Position numbers and translations under genes: made by a program
Notes under the pieces: model-generated
What the model was told of the DNA's origin: nothing
What the model saw: only the letters and a program-made list of their open reading frames with translations
Databases searched by the model: none
Shown: piece by piece, positions 53,022 through 63,393 of the stretch
Position numbering within the stretch: position 1 is the stretch's first letter
How the letters are laid out: every line of letters begins with the position of its first letter
DNA from: Raineyella fluvialis
Lineage (GTDB): Bacteria > Actinomycetota > Actinomycetes > Propionibacteriales > Propionibacteriaceae
Assembly (NCBI RefSeq): GCF_009646095.1
Contig: NZ_CP045725.1
Location: 2,294,001 to 2,358,000 of the forward strand
Length of the DNA: 64,000 nt
Reading direction: 5' to 3'

Positions 53022-55376
53022 ATGACTGCGGCCAGGGTCACGATCCCCTCACCTGCCTTGCCGGCGGGAGCGCGTTCGGCGCTGGTCGTCGCGACGACGA
53101 CGTACCAGGATCCGCAATTGGGTCGGCTGCGTGCCCCGGCCACTGACGCAGCCGACCTGGCCGCGGTCCTGGCCGACCCGACCATCGGAGGCTTCCAGGT
53201 CACCACAGTGATGGACCGTCCGGCCCAGGACGTACGCGTCGCGGTGGAGGACTTCCTCGCCAATCGCGGACCCGACGAGCTGGTCGTCGTCTACCTCTCC
53301 TGCCATGGAGTCATCGATGCGCATCGTCGTCTCTACTTCGCGGCCACGGACACGGTGCGCACCAGGCTGGCCTCGACGGGTGTGGACTCGCAGTGGGTCA
53401 ACGAACGGATGGACGACTGCCGGGCCCGGCGCCAGGTGCTCGTCCTGGACTGCTGCTTCAGCGGTGCGTTCGCCCGCGCCGCCAAGGGCGAAGAGGCCCT
53501 CGGCCTGGACCAGCTCGCCCAGTCCGGCCGCGGCAGGGCGGTGCTCACGGCCTCGAACGACCGGGAGTACTCCTTTGAGTCGACGGCCGATGCCCGCGCC
53601 GCGTCGGCGGAGCCCTCGCCGGGATCGGTCTTCACCGCCGCCCTGGTCGCGGGCCTGCGCGACGGTGGAGCGGACGCGGACGGCGACGGGTTCATCAGTG
53701 TCGACGAGGCGTACGGCTATGCCTACGGCCGGGTCCGCGCCTCGGGGGCTGCCCAGACACCCCAGCGCTGGCTCTCCGGCGGCGAGGGGGAGATCCTGCT
53801 GGCCCGCAATCCTGCGGGACGAACGATCAGCCCCGCGCCCGTTCCCGACGCCCTGCGCACCGCCCTGGACAGCCCGCTTCCCGATGTCCGCGAAGCGGCG
53901 GTGCACACCCTCGGGCGCTGGCTCACCTCAGGAGAGCCCGCCCAGACCCTGGCCGCCACCAGGGAACTGGCGGCCGTCGCCGACAACGACATCCCCCGGA
54001 TCGCTGCCGTCGCCCGCGCGGCGCTCGGCGCGGAGGCGGGAGCCGAGCGGACGGGCACCAGCCCTCCTGCCACGACCTCGGTACGCAAACACCCCCACCT
54101 GGCGATTCCTGCGGGCCGACGCAAAAGGATCATCGGCGCCGTGGCGATCGTGCTCGTGGTGGGTGTCGTCCTCGCCACGGTGCTCCTGCGCGGCGGGTTT
54201 CTCGGCACGGGATCGAAGCATTCCTCCGTGGGGGCGGCCCAGATCCTGGTGCCCTCGATGCTGACCGTCGATGATGTCCGCCAGCTCGACACCCGAACGG
54301 TCTGGACATCCACGCTCAGCCAGGACTGGATAGGGTCCGACACTCCCGCCCCGGTGTGCCTGGCCTTCAGCGACCCGAGCCTGCCGACGCCGCAGGCGGC
54401 AGCCGTGCGCAGGTTCCAGGGCGGCCCGGATCAGGACAGCTATGTCCTGGACGTGGCGATGCAGTTCGCCTCGGACACCGAGGCCGCGTCGACGGCCGAC
54501 GTCCTGCTCCGCCACATGGGCGCTTGCGACCAGCCCGGCGCCCTGCTGGAGCGTGGCTGGAACGTCACCGGAGCCGGTGATGCCGCAGCCGGTGTGTCCG
54601 CGATCATCCAGGACAAGTCCCCGGTCCACCACACGGTGCAGGTCGGCCGAACCGGCAAGGTCCTGCACATCCTCGACGCCTCCCAGCCGAGCGTCTCCCC
54701 GGACGGTGGCAGGATCGTGGGCCTGCTCGCCGCCGTGATCGGCCGCGCCTGCGCACCCGCGGCCGGCACCTGCCCGGACAACCCCTCCGCCAGCCCCGGG
54801 GTTCCCCCCAGGACGGCTCTGGACCCGCAGTTCCTCGCCCCGGGCGACCTCCCGCGGATCACGGCGACGACGGGCCGGTGGGCCGGCACCGACGTCTCCA
54901 CCTCGTTCCCTTTCTTCGGCAGCCAGTGCGAGGGCAAGAACCTGGCCACAGTCCCCGGACCACAGGACCGCAGGCATCGCAGCTACCTGCTCAAGGACGA
55001 TGCCGCCGCACCCCAGGGCGGCTTCGGCGTCGACGAGTACATTCTGGCCTTCCCGGACAGCAAGGGGGCGGACGCCCTCGCCAAGGACGTCGGCGCCTCC
55101 ATCGACGGCTGTGCCACGAGCATCCCGACGGCGAAGGTGGAGAAGGGGGACACCATCGACCTGAAGGCCGGCAACGCGACGCTCTCCGGCCGGACCTGGA
55201 CCGTGACCCAGCAGGTCGACCCGAACGCCAGGCAGAAGTACCGCCTCGCCCTGGTCCAGCTCGACCGGAACGTGGTCTACCTGCTGGCGCCCACCGGAAG
55301 CTCCTTCGACTTCAGCGATGCCCAGTGGAAGGCGGTCGCGGTACGCGCCGGTGAGCGGGTCACCAACGAGGGGTGA
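53022..55376 (+). CDS. Membrane-anchored caspase-like protease with extracytoplasmic sensor
   Basis: A 784-residue protein. Residues about 15-265 form a caspase (C14) domain with His95 in YLSCHG and Cys145 in VLDCCFSG, the expected catalytic pair. A textbook EF-hand loop, DADGDGFISVDE (218-229), lies inside it. A helical stretch follows (275-340), then one membrane helix at 370-390. Outside are two repeats of about 180 residues with paired cysteines (from MLTVDDVRQL and from FLAPGDLPRI) that resemble the PknH-type sensor domain. It forms a pair with the EACC1 gene. Likely a cell-death or defence effector that senses an outside signal and perhaps calcium; this is inference. Confidence 0.87.
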   Translation: MTAARVTIPSPALPAGARSALVVATTTYQDPQLGRLRAPATDAADLAAVLADPTIGGFQVTTVMDRPAQDVRVAVEDFLANRGPDELVVVYLSCHGVIDAHRRLYFAATDTVRTRLASTGVDSQWVNERMDDCRARRQVLVLDCCFSGAFARAAKGEEALGLDQLAQSGRGRAVLTASNDREYSFESTADARAASAEPSPGSVFTAALVAGLRDGGADADGDGFISVDEAYGYAYGRVRASGAAQTPQRWLSGGEGEILLARNPAGRTISPAPVPDALRTALDSPLPDVREAAVHTLGRWLTSGEPAQTLAATRELAAVADNDIPRIAAVARAALGAEAGAERTGTSPPATTSVRKHPHLAIPAGRRKRIIGAVAIVLVVGVVLATVLLRGGFLGTGSKHSSVGAAQILVPSMLTVDDVRQLDTRTVWTSTLSQDWIGSDTPAPVCLAFSDPSLPTPQAAAVRRFQGGPDQDSYVLDVAMQFASDTEAASTADVLLRHMGACDQPGALLERGWNVTGAGDAAAGVSAIIQDKSPVHHTVQVGRTGKVLHILDASQPSVSPDGGRIVGLLAAVIGRACAPAAGTCPDNPSASPGVPPRTALDPQFLAPGDLPRITATTGRWAGTDVSTSFPFFGSQCEGKNLATVPGPQDRRHRSYLLKDDAAAPQGGFGVDEYILAFPDSKGADALAKDVGASIDGCATSIPTAKVEKGDTIDLKAGNATLSGRTWTVTQQVDPNARQKYRLALVQLDRNVVYLLAPTGSSFDFSDAQWKAVAVRAGERVTNEG

Positions 55377-55384
55377 GCCGTCCG

Positions 55385-56656
55385 CTAGTACGGGCGGCCC
55401 GGCCCGGCCCCGAACGGCAGCGGCGCGTCCGGGGGCGGCGCCTGCGGCCGGACCACGGGCATCCCTCCGGTCAACGGAGCGATCACCGGCGCCGCCGCGG
55501 CATGCAGGTCGGCGACGAACACCGCCAGCTCCGCCTGATGGGCCTGCAACTCCGGCGTCGACCACCCCCGTTTGATCCGGTCGCGGACGAACGCCAACTC
55601 GGTCACCGCATCAGCGAATTGTGCGACCGCCCTGGCCTCCTCGCGGGGGAGACCCCGGGTGCGGGCGGCCCGCGTACGGAGTGAGCCCAGCCAACCCGCC
55701 TCCTCCGGGCTGATCAGTCCGGTCCAGACCATCTCGGGCAGCTCCCGGCGGACCACCATGCCCTCCAGGCGCCGTGAGCGGATCGCCTGGCGGGACAGGA
55801 CGACGAAGGCGGGCACCATCACCACCAGATAGGTGGCGACGTACGCGATGATGCTGATCGAGGACGAGAAGTTCCACAGGGCGTGCAGTAGGACGGCTCC
55901 CGCGTACCCGAGCAGGACCAGCGTCACCTTCGCCCCGCCGTAGCGCTGGCGCATGGAGGCATGGACGCCGAGTGCCGTCAGGGTGGTGAACAGCGGATGG
56001 GCGAAGGCACCCATCAGGATCCGGGCGAAGAACATGAACGTCGTCTGCCCGAGGGACTCGGAGGTGGAGAAGTAGAGCAGGTTCTCCACGAAGGCGAAGC
56101 CGATGCCCGACATCCCCGCGTAGACCAAGGTGTCGGTCAGCGAGGTCATCTCGCGTCGGCGCAGCCCGCTGAGCATGACCAGCAGGAACGCGCCCTTGAG
56201 CCCCTCCTCGGCCAGTGGGGCCCCCACGGCCGCCGAGAGGACGTCGACCTGACCGAAGACGAAGGTGGACAGGCCGTGCTCGATCAGCATCGCCCCGACT
56301 GTGGCCACGCCACCGCCCCAGAGGAACGCCCAGACCAGGTATCCCGCGGGCTCGGGCTCCCAGCGGTCGAGCCAGAGGTAGCAGGCGATGACCACTACCG
56401 CACCGACGGTCGCCAGCACGGCGCCGCCGAGGAACGTGCCCAGCGACGTCGCACCCGACAGGGCCAGGAAGACGACCAAGGCGGCACCGATCGCCGCGAG
56501 GATGATGCCGGCCAGCGGGGCCCCCGCCCGGCGGACCATCCGCACCTGAGCCGGCCGATAGGGCCACGGGGACTCGCCGAACTCCCAGCGAGGAGGCGGC
56601 ACGGGACCACCCTGCCACGGTGGACGGTGGGGATCGGGCGGCGGAGGGACGCTCAC
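55385..56656 (-). CDS. prsW: PrsW-family intramembrane metalloprotease
   Basis: A 423-residue polytopic protein with about eight membrane helices. PrsW motifs are APLAEEGLKG (paired Glu), GFAFVENLLYF, AFAHPLFTTLTALG and LLHALWN (His). In Bacillus PrsW cleaves an anti-sigma factor; targets in actinobacteria are mostly unknown. A Pro-rich N-terminus and a helical cytoplasmic tail of about 120 residues are extra. GTG start at 56656. It converges on the caspase gene with only 8 bp between stops. Confidence 0.9.
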   Translation of the reverse strand: MSVPPPPDPHRPPWQGGPVPPPRWEFGESPWPYRPAQVRMVRRAGAPLAGIILAAIGAALVVFLALSGATSLGTFLGGAVLATVGAVVVIACYLWLDRWEPEPAGYLVWAFLWGGGVATVGAMLIEHGLSTFVFGQVDVLSAAVGAPLAEEGLKGAFLLVMLSGLRRREMTSLTDTLVYAGMSGIGFAFVENLLYFSTSESLGQTTFMFFARILMGAFAHPLFTTLTALGVHASMRQRYGGAKVTLVLLGYAGAVLLHALWNFSSSISIIAYVATYLVVMVPAFVVLSRQAIRSRRLEGMVVRRELPEMVWTGLISPEEAGWLGSLRTRAARTRGLPREEARAVAQFADAVTELAFVRDRIKRGWSTPELQAHQAELAVFVADLHAAAAPVIAPLTGGMPVVRPQAPPPDAPLPFGAGPGRPY

Positions 56657-56752
56657 AGCCTCACCCTAGGCGATGGCGGTGACAGGGCCTGAGTCTCGCG
56701 TCGGGGCCTTCTCGGGGGCAGCGACGTCGGAGGTGCGCGCTACCGTGGTGCG

Positions 56753-59700
56753 GTGACAGAACACGTGACGGGCAGGCTTGCCGGCATCCTCGACCTCCTG
56801 GGCACCGATCCCGTCGTCGCGGAATGTGTGTCGGATGCGCGCACCGGCGTCCTGCACTCCTGTGACATCACCGCCCCCGGGTCCGTCCGGGCCTTCCTCA
56901 CCGCCGAGCTGGTGCGGCGGACCGAGCGTACGTTCCTCCTCGTCACCGCGACCTACCGCGAGGCGGAGGAGCAGGTCGCCGCGTTGCAGGCTCTGCTCGG
57001 CCATGACGTCGCCGCCTATTACCCCGCCTGGGAGACCCTGCCGCACGAGCGGCTCAGCCCCCGCTCCGACACCGTCGGGCGCCGCCTGGAGGTGTTGCGG
57101 AGGCTGGCGGGCAACGACCCGCAGCCGGCTCCTCGGGTGGTTATCGCGCCGGTCCGGTCCCTGCTCCAACCCCAGGTGGCCGGGCTCGCTGACATCGCCC
57201 CGGTCCGGTTGCGCCGTGGGGAGGACCACGACATCGACGCCATCGCCGAGGCCCTGGTCGCCGCCGCCTACCTGCCCGTCGACATGGTCCAGCGGCGAGG
57301 GGAGTTCGCCGTCCGCGGCGGCATCGTCGACGTCTTCCCGCCGACCCACGAGCATCCGGTCCGGATCGACTTCTTCGGGGACACGGTGGAGGACCTGCGC
57401 TACTTCATGGTCGCCGACCAGCGCTCCACCGATCGCGTCCTCGACGAGGTCATCTGCTCCCCCTGCCGTGAGCTGTTGATGACGGCGGACGTCAAGGCGC
57501 GCGCCGAGGCCCTGATCGCCGACCACCCCGAACTCACCGAGATGCTGGACCGGATCGCCCAGGGACTCGGGGCCGACGGCATGGAGTCGCTCGCCCCGGC
57601 CCTCGTCGACCGGATGGAGCTGCTCCTCGACGTACTGCCCTCCGACACGTTGGTGCTGGTGGCGGATCCCGAGCTGGTCCGCACCCGCGCCGCCGACCTC
57701 GTCACGACGTCGGAGGAGTTCCTCCAGGCCGGCTGGGCCGCAGCGGCTTCCGGCGGCACCGCCCCGATCGACCTACGCGCATCCTCCTACCAGGAGCTGG
57801 GAGCGGTGCGGGCCCATGCCCTGGAACTGGGCCAGTCCTGGTGGACGATCTCCCCGTTCGCCGTCGGACCCGACGAGGACCGCGACGCGGCCGCGGACGC
57901 GCTCGCCCATATCCAGGCCGGCGCCACGCCGGTGCGGACGATCCGGGCCCGGGACGCCCACAGCTGGGCCGGTGACACCGAGCGGGCGGTCGCCGAGATC
58001 GCCGCCGCCGTCCGGGACGGCTGGCGGGTCGTGATGTCCGCGGAGGGCCACGGCACCACCCAGCGCCTCGCCGAACTGCTCGGCGAGCACGACGTGGCGG
58101 CTCGGGTGGTGGAGGACGTCACCGAGCCACCGCGCGAGCATGTCGTCGAACTGGTCACCACCGGCGTACGCCACGGCTTCCTCGCCGACGACGTACGGCT
58201 GGCGGTCTGGACGGCCGGGGACCTGTCGGGCCAGGCGCAGACCGACCGCGCCGAGCGGAAGATGCCGGCCCGGCGCCGCAAGGCGATCGACCCGCTGGAA
58301 CTGAAGCCGGGCGATCCGGTGGTCCACGAGCACCACGGCGTCGGCCGCTACGTCGAGATGATGCAACGTACGGTCGCCGGGGCGACCCGCGACTACATGG
58401 TCATCGAGTACGCGCCGAGCAAGAAGGGCCAGCCCGGCGACCGGGTCTTCGTCCCGATGGAGCAGCTGGACCAGGTGACCCGCTACGTGGGTGGCGAGCT
58501 GCCGGCCCTGGACAAGATGGGCGGCTCCGACTGGGCCAAGCGCAAGTCGCGGGCCCGCTCCGCGGTGAAGGAGATCGCCGGGGAGCTGGTCCGCCTCTAC
58601 GCCGCCCGGCAGGCTGCCAAGGGGTTCGCGTTCAGTGCGGACTCCAGCATGCAGCGCGAGCTCGAGGACGCCTTCGACTACACCGAGACCCCCGACCAGT
58701 TGTCGGCCATCGACGAGGTCAAGCGGGACATGGAGCAGACCGTCCCGATGGACCGGCTGATCTGTGGCGACGTAGGCTACGGCAAGACCGAGATCGCCGT
58801 CCGGGCGGCGTTCAAGGCGGTGATGGACTCCAAGCAGGTGGCCATCCTGGTGCCGACCACCCTGCTGGTCACCCAGCACTACAACACCTTCGCCGAGCGC
58901 TACGCCGGCTTCCCGGTGCGGGTGGCGGCGCTGTCCCGGTTCCAGACCGACAAGCAGGCCCGCGAGGTGCTGGACGACCTGGCGGCCGGCAAGGTGGACG
59001 TCCTCGTCGGAACGCACCGCCTGCTGTCGAAGGAGGTCGTCTTCAAGGACCTGGGGCTGGTCATCATCGACGAGGAACAGCGTTTCGGTGTCGAGCACAA
59101 GGAGCAGCTGAAGAAGCTGCGGATGAACGTCGACGTCCTGGCCATGTCCGCCACGCCGATCCCGCGCACGCTGGAGATGGCCATCACCGGCATCAGGGAG
59201 ATGTCGACGATCGCCACGCCGCCGGAGGAGCGCCACCCGGTGCTCACCTTCGCCGGCGCGTACGACGAGGGGCAGGTCACCGCGGCGATCCGGCGCGAGC
59301 TGCTCCGGGAGGGTCAGGTCTTCTTCGTCCACAACCGGGTGCAGACCATCGACCGGGCCGCGGCCCGGATCCGGGAACTGGTCCCCGAGGCGAGGGTCGT
59401 CACCGCGCACGGCCAGATGGGGGAGCGCCAGCTCGAACACGTGATGCTGGACTTCTGGGAGCGCCGCGCGGATGTGCTGGTCGCGACCACGATCGTCGAG
59501 GCCGGTCTGGACATCTCCACGGCCAACACGCTGATCGTCGAGCGGTCCGACCAGATGGGCCTGTCCCAGCTGCACCAGCTGCGTGGACGCGTCGGACGCA
59601 GCCGTGAGCGGGGATACTGCTACTTCCTCTACCCGCCGGACAAGCCGCTCTCCCAGGAGGCGCATGACCGGCTGGCCACTCTCGCCGCGAACACCGACAT

Positions 59701-60589
59701 CGGCGCCGGCATGGCGATCGCCACCAAGGACCTCGAGATGCGCGGCGCGGGCAACCTGCTCGGCGGCCAGCAGTCGGGGCACATCGCCGACGTCGGGTTC
59801 GACCTGTACGTACGTCTCGTCGGCGAGGCCGTGGCCGAGTACCGCGGCGACACGGCCGAGGAGGCCGAGCAGGAGACGCGCATCGAACTGCCGGTCGACG
59901 CCCACCTGCCCGAGGACTACATCAGCTCGGAGCGGCTGCGGCTGGAGATGTACAAGACCATCGCCGAGGTGCGTTCCGACGCCGATCTCGACGAGGTCCG
60001 CGATGAGCTCCAGGACCGCTACGGTCCGCTGCCGGAACCGGTCGAAACCCTGCTGGCGGTGGCGGGCTTCCGCCTGCGGGCCAAGGAGGCCGGGCTGCGC
60101 GAGGTCATCGTCCAGGGCTCGAACGTGCGGTTCTCCGAGGTGCGCCTGCCCGAGTCGCGCCAACTCAAGCTGGCCCGCCTGCACCCGAAGAGCACCTACA
60201 AGGCCACGGCCGGACAGGTGCTGATCCCGCGTCCGGCCACCTCCCCGCTGGGCGGGCGGCCGTTGCAGAACCGTGACCTGCTCGCCTGGGCCGACCAGGT
60301 CGTCCGCGAAGTGCTGACACTGCCGCAGGCGCCCGGGGCGGCCGCCCCCGCGGCGTCCGCGGCCCCCGCTGCCGGTGGGGCGCCGGCGCCCGGTACGCCG
60401 CGCAAGGCGACCAGCACGGCGGTGAAGGGCCCGACCGGAGCGAAGGCGTCGTCTGGGGCGAAGGCGTCGGCTGGGGCGAAGGCCGCCCGACGTGCCCCGG
60501 CGCCGGATCCGCGGGCCAAGGTCCCGGCTCCGCGCGGACAGGGGGTCGCCAAGGGTGGCCACACCAAGCGGCCCCCGAGGGGCGCGTAG
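56753..60589 (+). CDS. mfd: Transcription-repair coupling factor
   Basis: Removes stalled RNA polymerase and recruits UvrA to the lesion. 1278 residues: UvrB-like N-terminal part (AAYYPAWETLPHERLSP, RRGEFAVRGGIVDVFPP), RNAP-interaction domain (PGDPVVHEHHGVGRYVEM), helicase domain with Walker A CGDVGYGKTE at about 670 and box II DEEQ at about 773, TRG region and C-terminal UvrA-masking domain. The last 85 or so residues are an Ala/Pro/Lys-rich low-complexity tail not seen in most Mfd proteins. GTG at 56753. Confidence 0.97.
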   Translation: MTEHVTGRLAGILDLLGTDPVVAECVSDARTGVLHSCDITAPGSVRAFLTAELVRRTERTFLLVTATYREAEEQVAALQALLGHDVAAYYPAWETLPHERLSPRSDTVGRRLEVLRRLAGNDPQPAPRVVIAPVRSLLQPQVAGLADIAPVRLRRGEDHDIDAIAEALVAAAYLPVDMVQRRGEFAVRGGIVDVFPPTHEHPVRIDFFGDTVEDLRYFMVADQRSTDRVLDEVICSPCRELLMTADVKARAEALIADHPELTEMLDRIAQGLGADGMESLAPALVDRMELLLDVLPSDTLVLVADPELVRTRAADLVTTSEEFLQAGWAAAASGGTAPIDLRASSYQELGAVRAHALELGQSWWTISPFAVGPDEDRDAAADALAHIQAGATPVRTIRARDAHSWAGDTERAVAEIAAAVRDGWRVVMSAEGHGTTQRLAELLGEHDVAARVVEDVTEPPREHVVELVTTGVRHGFLADDVRLAVWTAGDLSGQAQTDRAERKMPARRRKAIDPLELKPGDPVVHEHHGVGRYVEMMQRTVAGATRDYMVIEYAPSKKGQPGDRVFVPMEQLDQVTRYVGGELPALDKMGGSDWAKRKSRARSAVKEIAGELVRLYAARQAAKGFAFSADSSMQRELEDAFDYTETPDQLSAIDEVKRDMEQTVPMDRLICGDVGYGKTEIAVRAAFKAVMDSKQVAILVPTTLLVTQHYNTFAERYAGFPVRVAALSRFQTDKQAREVLDDLAAGKVDVLVGTHRLLSKEVVFKDLGLVIIDEEQRFGVEHKEQLKKLRMNVDVLAMSATPIPRTLEMAITGIREMSTIATPPEERHPVLTFAGAYDEGQVTAAIRRELLREGQVFFVHNRVQTIDRAAARIRELVPEARVVTAHGQMGERQLEHVMLDFWERRADVLVATTIVEAGLDISTANTLIVERSDQMGLSQLHQLRGRVGRSRERGYCYFLYPPDKPLSQEAHDRLATLAANTDIGAGMAIATKDLEMRGAGNLLGGQQSGHIADVGFDLYVRLVGEAVAEYRGDTAEEAEQETRIELPVDAHLPEDYISSERLRLEMYKTIAEVRSDADLDEVRDELQDRYGPLPEPVETLLAVAGFRLRAKEAGLREVIVQGSNVRFSEVRLPESRQLKLARLHPKSTYKATAGQVLIPRPATSPLGGRPLQNRDLLAWADQVVREVLTLPQAPGAAAPAASAAPAAGGAPAPGTPRKATSTAVKGPTGAKASSGAKASAGAKAARRAPAPDPRAKVPAPRGQGVAKGGHTKRPPRGA

Positions 60590-60627
60590 GATCGGGCCGC
60601 ACGACCAGACGTTCGACGGGAGTAACA

Positions 60628-61147
60628 ATGGCGCTTCGCGCACTGCCCGCCCTCGCTACTGCGGGGCCCTCATCCTCACGCTGTCCGGCTGCGCCGGCGG
60701 TTCCGGATCCGACGCGGTGGTGATCAACGGACGCCGCGTGTCGGTCACCGAGGTGGAGACCACGGCGACGGCTGTCGCCTCGGTCCTGGGAGGGCAGGCG
60801 GCCCCCTGCAGTACCAGCAGGCGGTGGTGGCGGTGCTCATCGATCAGGCTCTGGCCAATGGTGCGGCGCAGAAGGCCGGCAAGCCGATCACCCCCGCCGA
60901 TCGTGATGCTGCCCTGGCGTCCGTCCCGGGCGGCACCCAGCTCGAGGCCGACAGCGACGCACGCCCGTTCGCCGAGGCAGTGGGTGACTTCCAGTACGCC
61001 CAGCGGGCGTTCGGATTGGAGGCGCTGGCCGCGCAGCAGGTCAGCACCCGGATCGAGGTCAACCCGCGCTACGGCACCTGGAACGCCCAGCAGATGAAGT
61101 TGATCACCGGCAGCGGCTCGCTGTCGGTGCCCGTCACCACGAACTGA
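60628..61147 (+). CDS. Lipoprotein (SurA-N-like), two frameshifts
   Basis: A small secreted lipoprotein between mfd and mazG, about 173 residues once repaired. The ATG at 60628 has GGGAG upstream and starts MALRALPALATAG. One added G in the GGGG at about 60661-60664 leads into ALILTLSGCAGG, a perfect lipobox. One added C in the run at 60802-60806 then joins the part with VAVLIDQALANGAAQKAGK and PITPADRD, which resembles SurA/peptidyl-prolyl-isomerase N-terminal helices. Both errors are single-base contractions of runs. A folding-helper role is inferred from weak similarity. Confidence 0.7.
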
Positions 61148-61154
61148 GATCCCC

Positions 61155-61892
61155 GTGGCTCCTCGCGATGTCCCCGAGGCGCCGGCCGGCAGCCCTCACC
61201 CCCAGCTGGACCGCTTCGTCGAGGTGATGGGCATCCTGCGGCAGGACTGCCCCTGGGATGCCGAGCAGACCCATCGCTCCCTCGTCCAGTACCTGGTCGA
61301 GGAGACGATGGAGACCGTCGAGGCGATCGAGTCGGGGGAGCCGGCACACCTGCGCGAGGAACTGGGCGACCTGCTGCTGCAGGTCGTCTTCCACGCGACG
61401 ATCGCGGCGGAGCCGGGTGGCGGGGGCTTCGACATCGACGACATCGCCCGCGGCGTCGCCGACAAGCTCGTCGCCCGGCACCCGTACGTCTTCGCGGCCG
61501 AGGACGTCCCCGAGGACCTCGACGCCACGTGGGAACAGCGCAAGCGCCGCCTCAAGGGCCGGACCTCCACCCTCGAGGGCATCCCGCAGCAGCTGTCCGC
61601 GATGCACCGCGCGAGCAAGGTGATCGGGCGGGCCGCGTCGCACGACGTCGACCTTGCCGGCCAGGGCGTCGACCTGCCCACCGACGAGATCACCGCGGAG
61701 GAGGTGGGCCGTACGGTCCTCGGGCTGGTCAGCCGGGCCCGGGCGAGCGGCGTCGACCCCGAACAGGCGACCCGCGACGCGCTGCGACGGCTCGAGGCCG
61801 CTGTCGTGCGGGCCGAGTCGGCTCCGGGGCAGGGTCCGGAGTCGGGGTCCCACGTCGCCCCGGACACCGAGACCGACTCCGAGGAGATCTGA
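61155..61892 (+). CDS. mazG: MazG nucleotide pyrophosphohydrolase
   Basis: Hydrolyses NTPs, including damaged ones, to NMP and PPi. A 245-residue single-domain form. The all-alpha MazG core has CPWDAEQTHRSLVQYLVEET, the metal ligands in EETMETVEAI and EELGDLLLQVVFH, and later ADKLVARHPYVF with DLDATWEQRK. The C-terminus is an acidic disordered tail. GTG at 61155, 7 bp after the lipoprotein stop. Same order as Rv1021 downstream of mfd. Confidence 0.95.
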   Translation: MAPRDVPEAPAGSPHPQLDRFVEVMGILRQDCPWDAEQTHRSLVQYLVEETMETVEAIESGEPAHLREELGDLLLQVVFHATIAAEPGGGGFDIDDIARGVADKLVARHPYVFAAEDVPEDLDATWEQRKRRLKGRTSTLEGIPQQLSAMHRASKVIGRAASHDVDLAGQGVDLPTDEITAEEVGRTVLGLVSRARASGVDPEQATRDALRRLEAAVVRAESAPGQGPESGSHVAPDTETDSEEI

Positions 61893-61985
61893 GCCTGCAT
61901 CGGCACCCGAGGAGGCCCTGTGGCCGTCCTTTACCACCCCCGGCGACATCCGTTCGGGCGTCCTGGGAGGGGGTACCTCGCATGA

Positions 61986-63362
<1,377 letters not shown>

Positions 63363-63393
63363 TTTCCTGACCTGATCGGCCACACTGGAGGGC

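Noticed and set aside
60340-60500. Short repeats of GGGGCGAAGGCGTC type as a regulatory repeat
   Set aside because: They encode the Ala/Pro/Lys low-complexity tail of Mfd in frame and are explained by coding.
57773-60643. A 956-codon open frame antisense to mfd
   Set aside because: It is the mirror of a real gene in very GC-rich DNA; its residues are Arg/Gly/Val/Asp-rich without domains, and mfd is certain.
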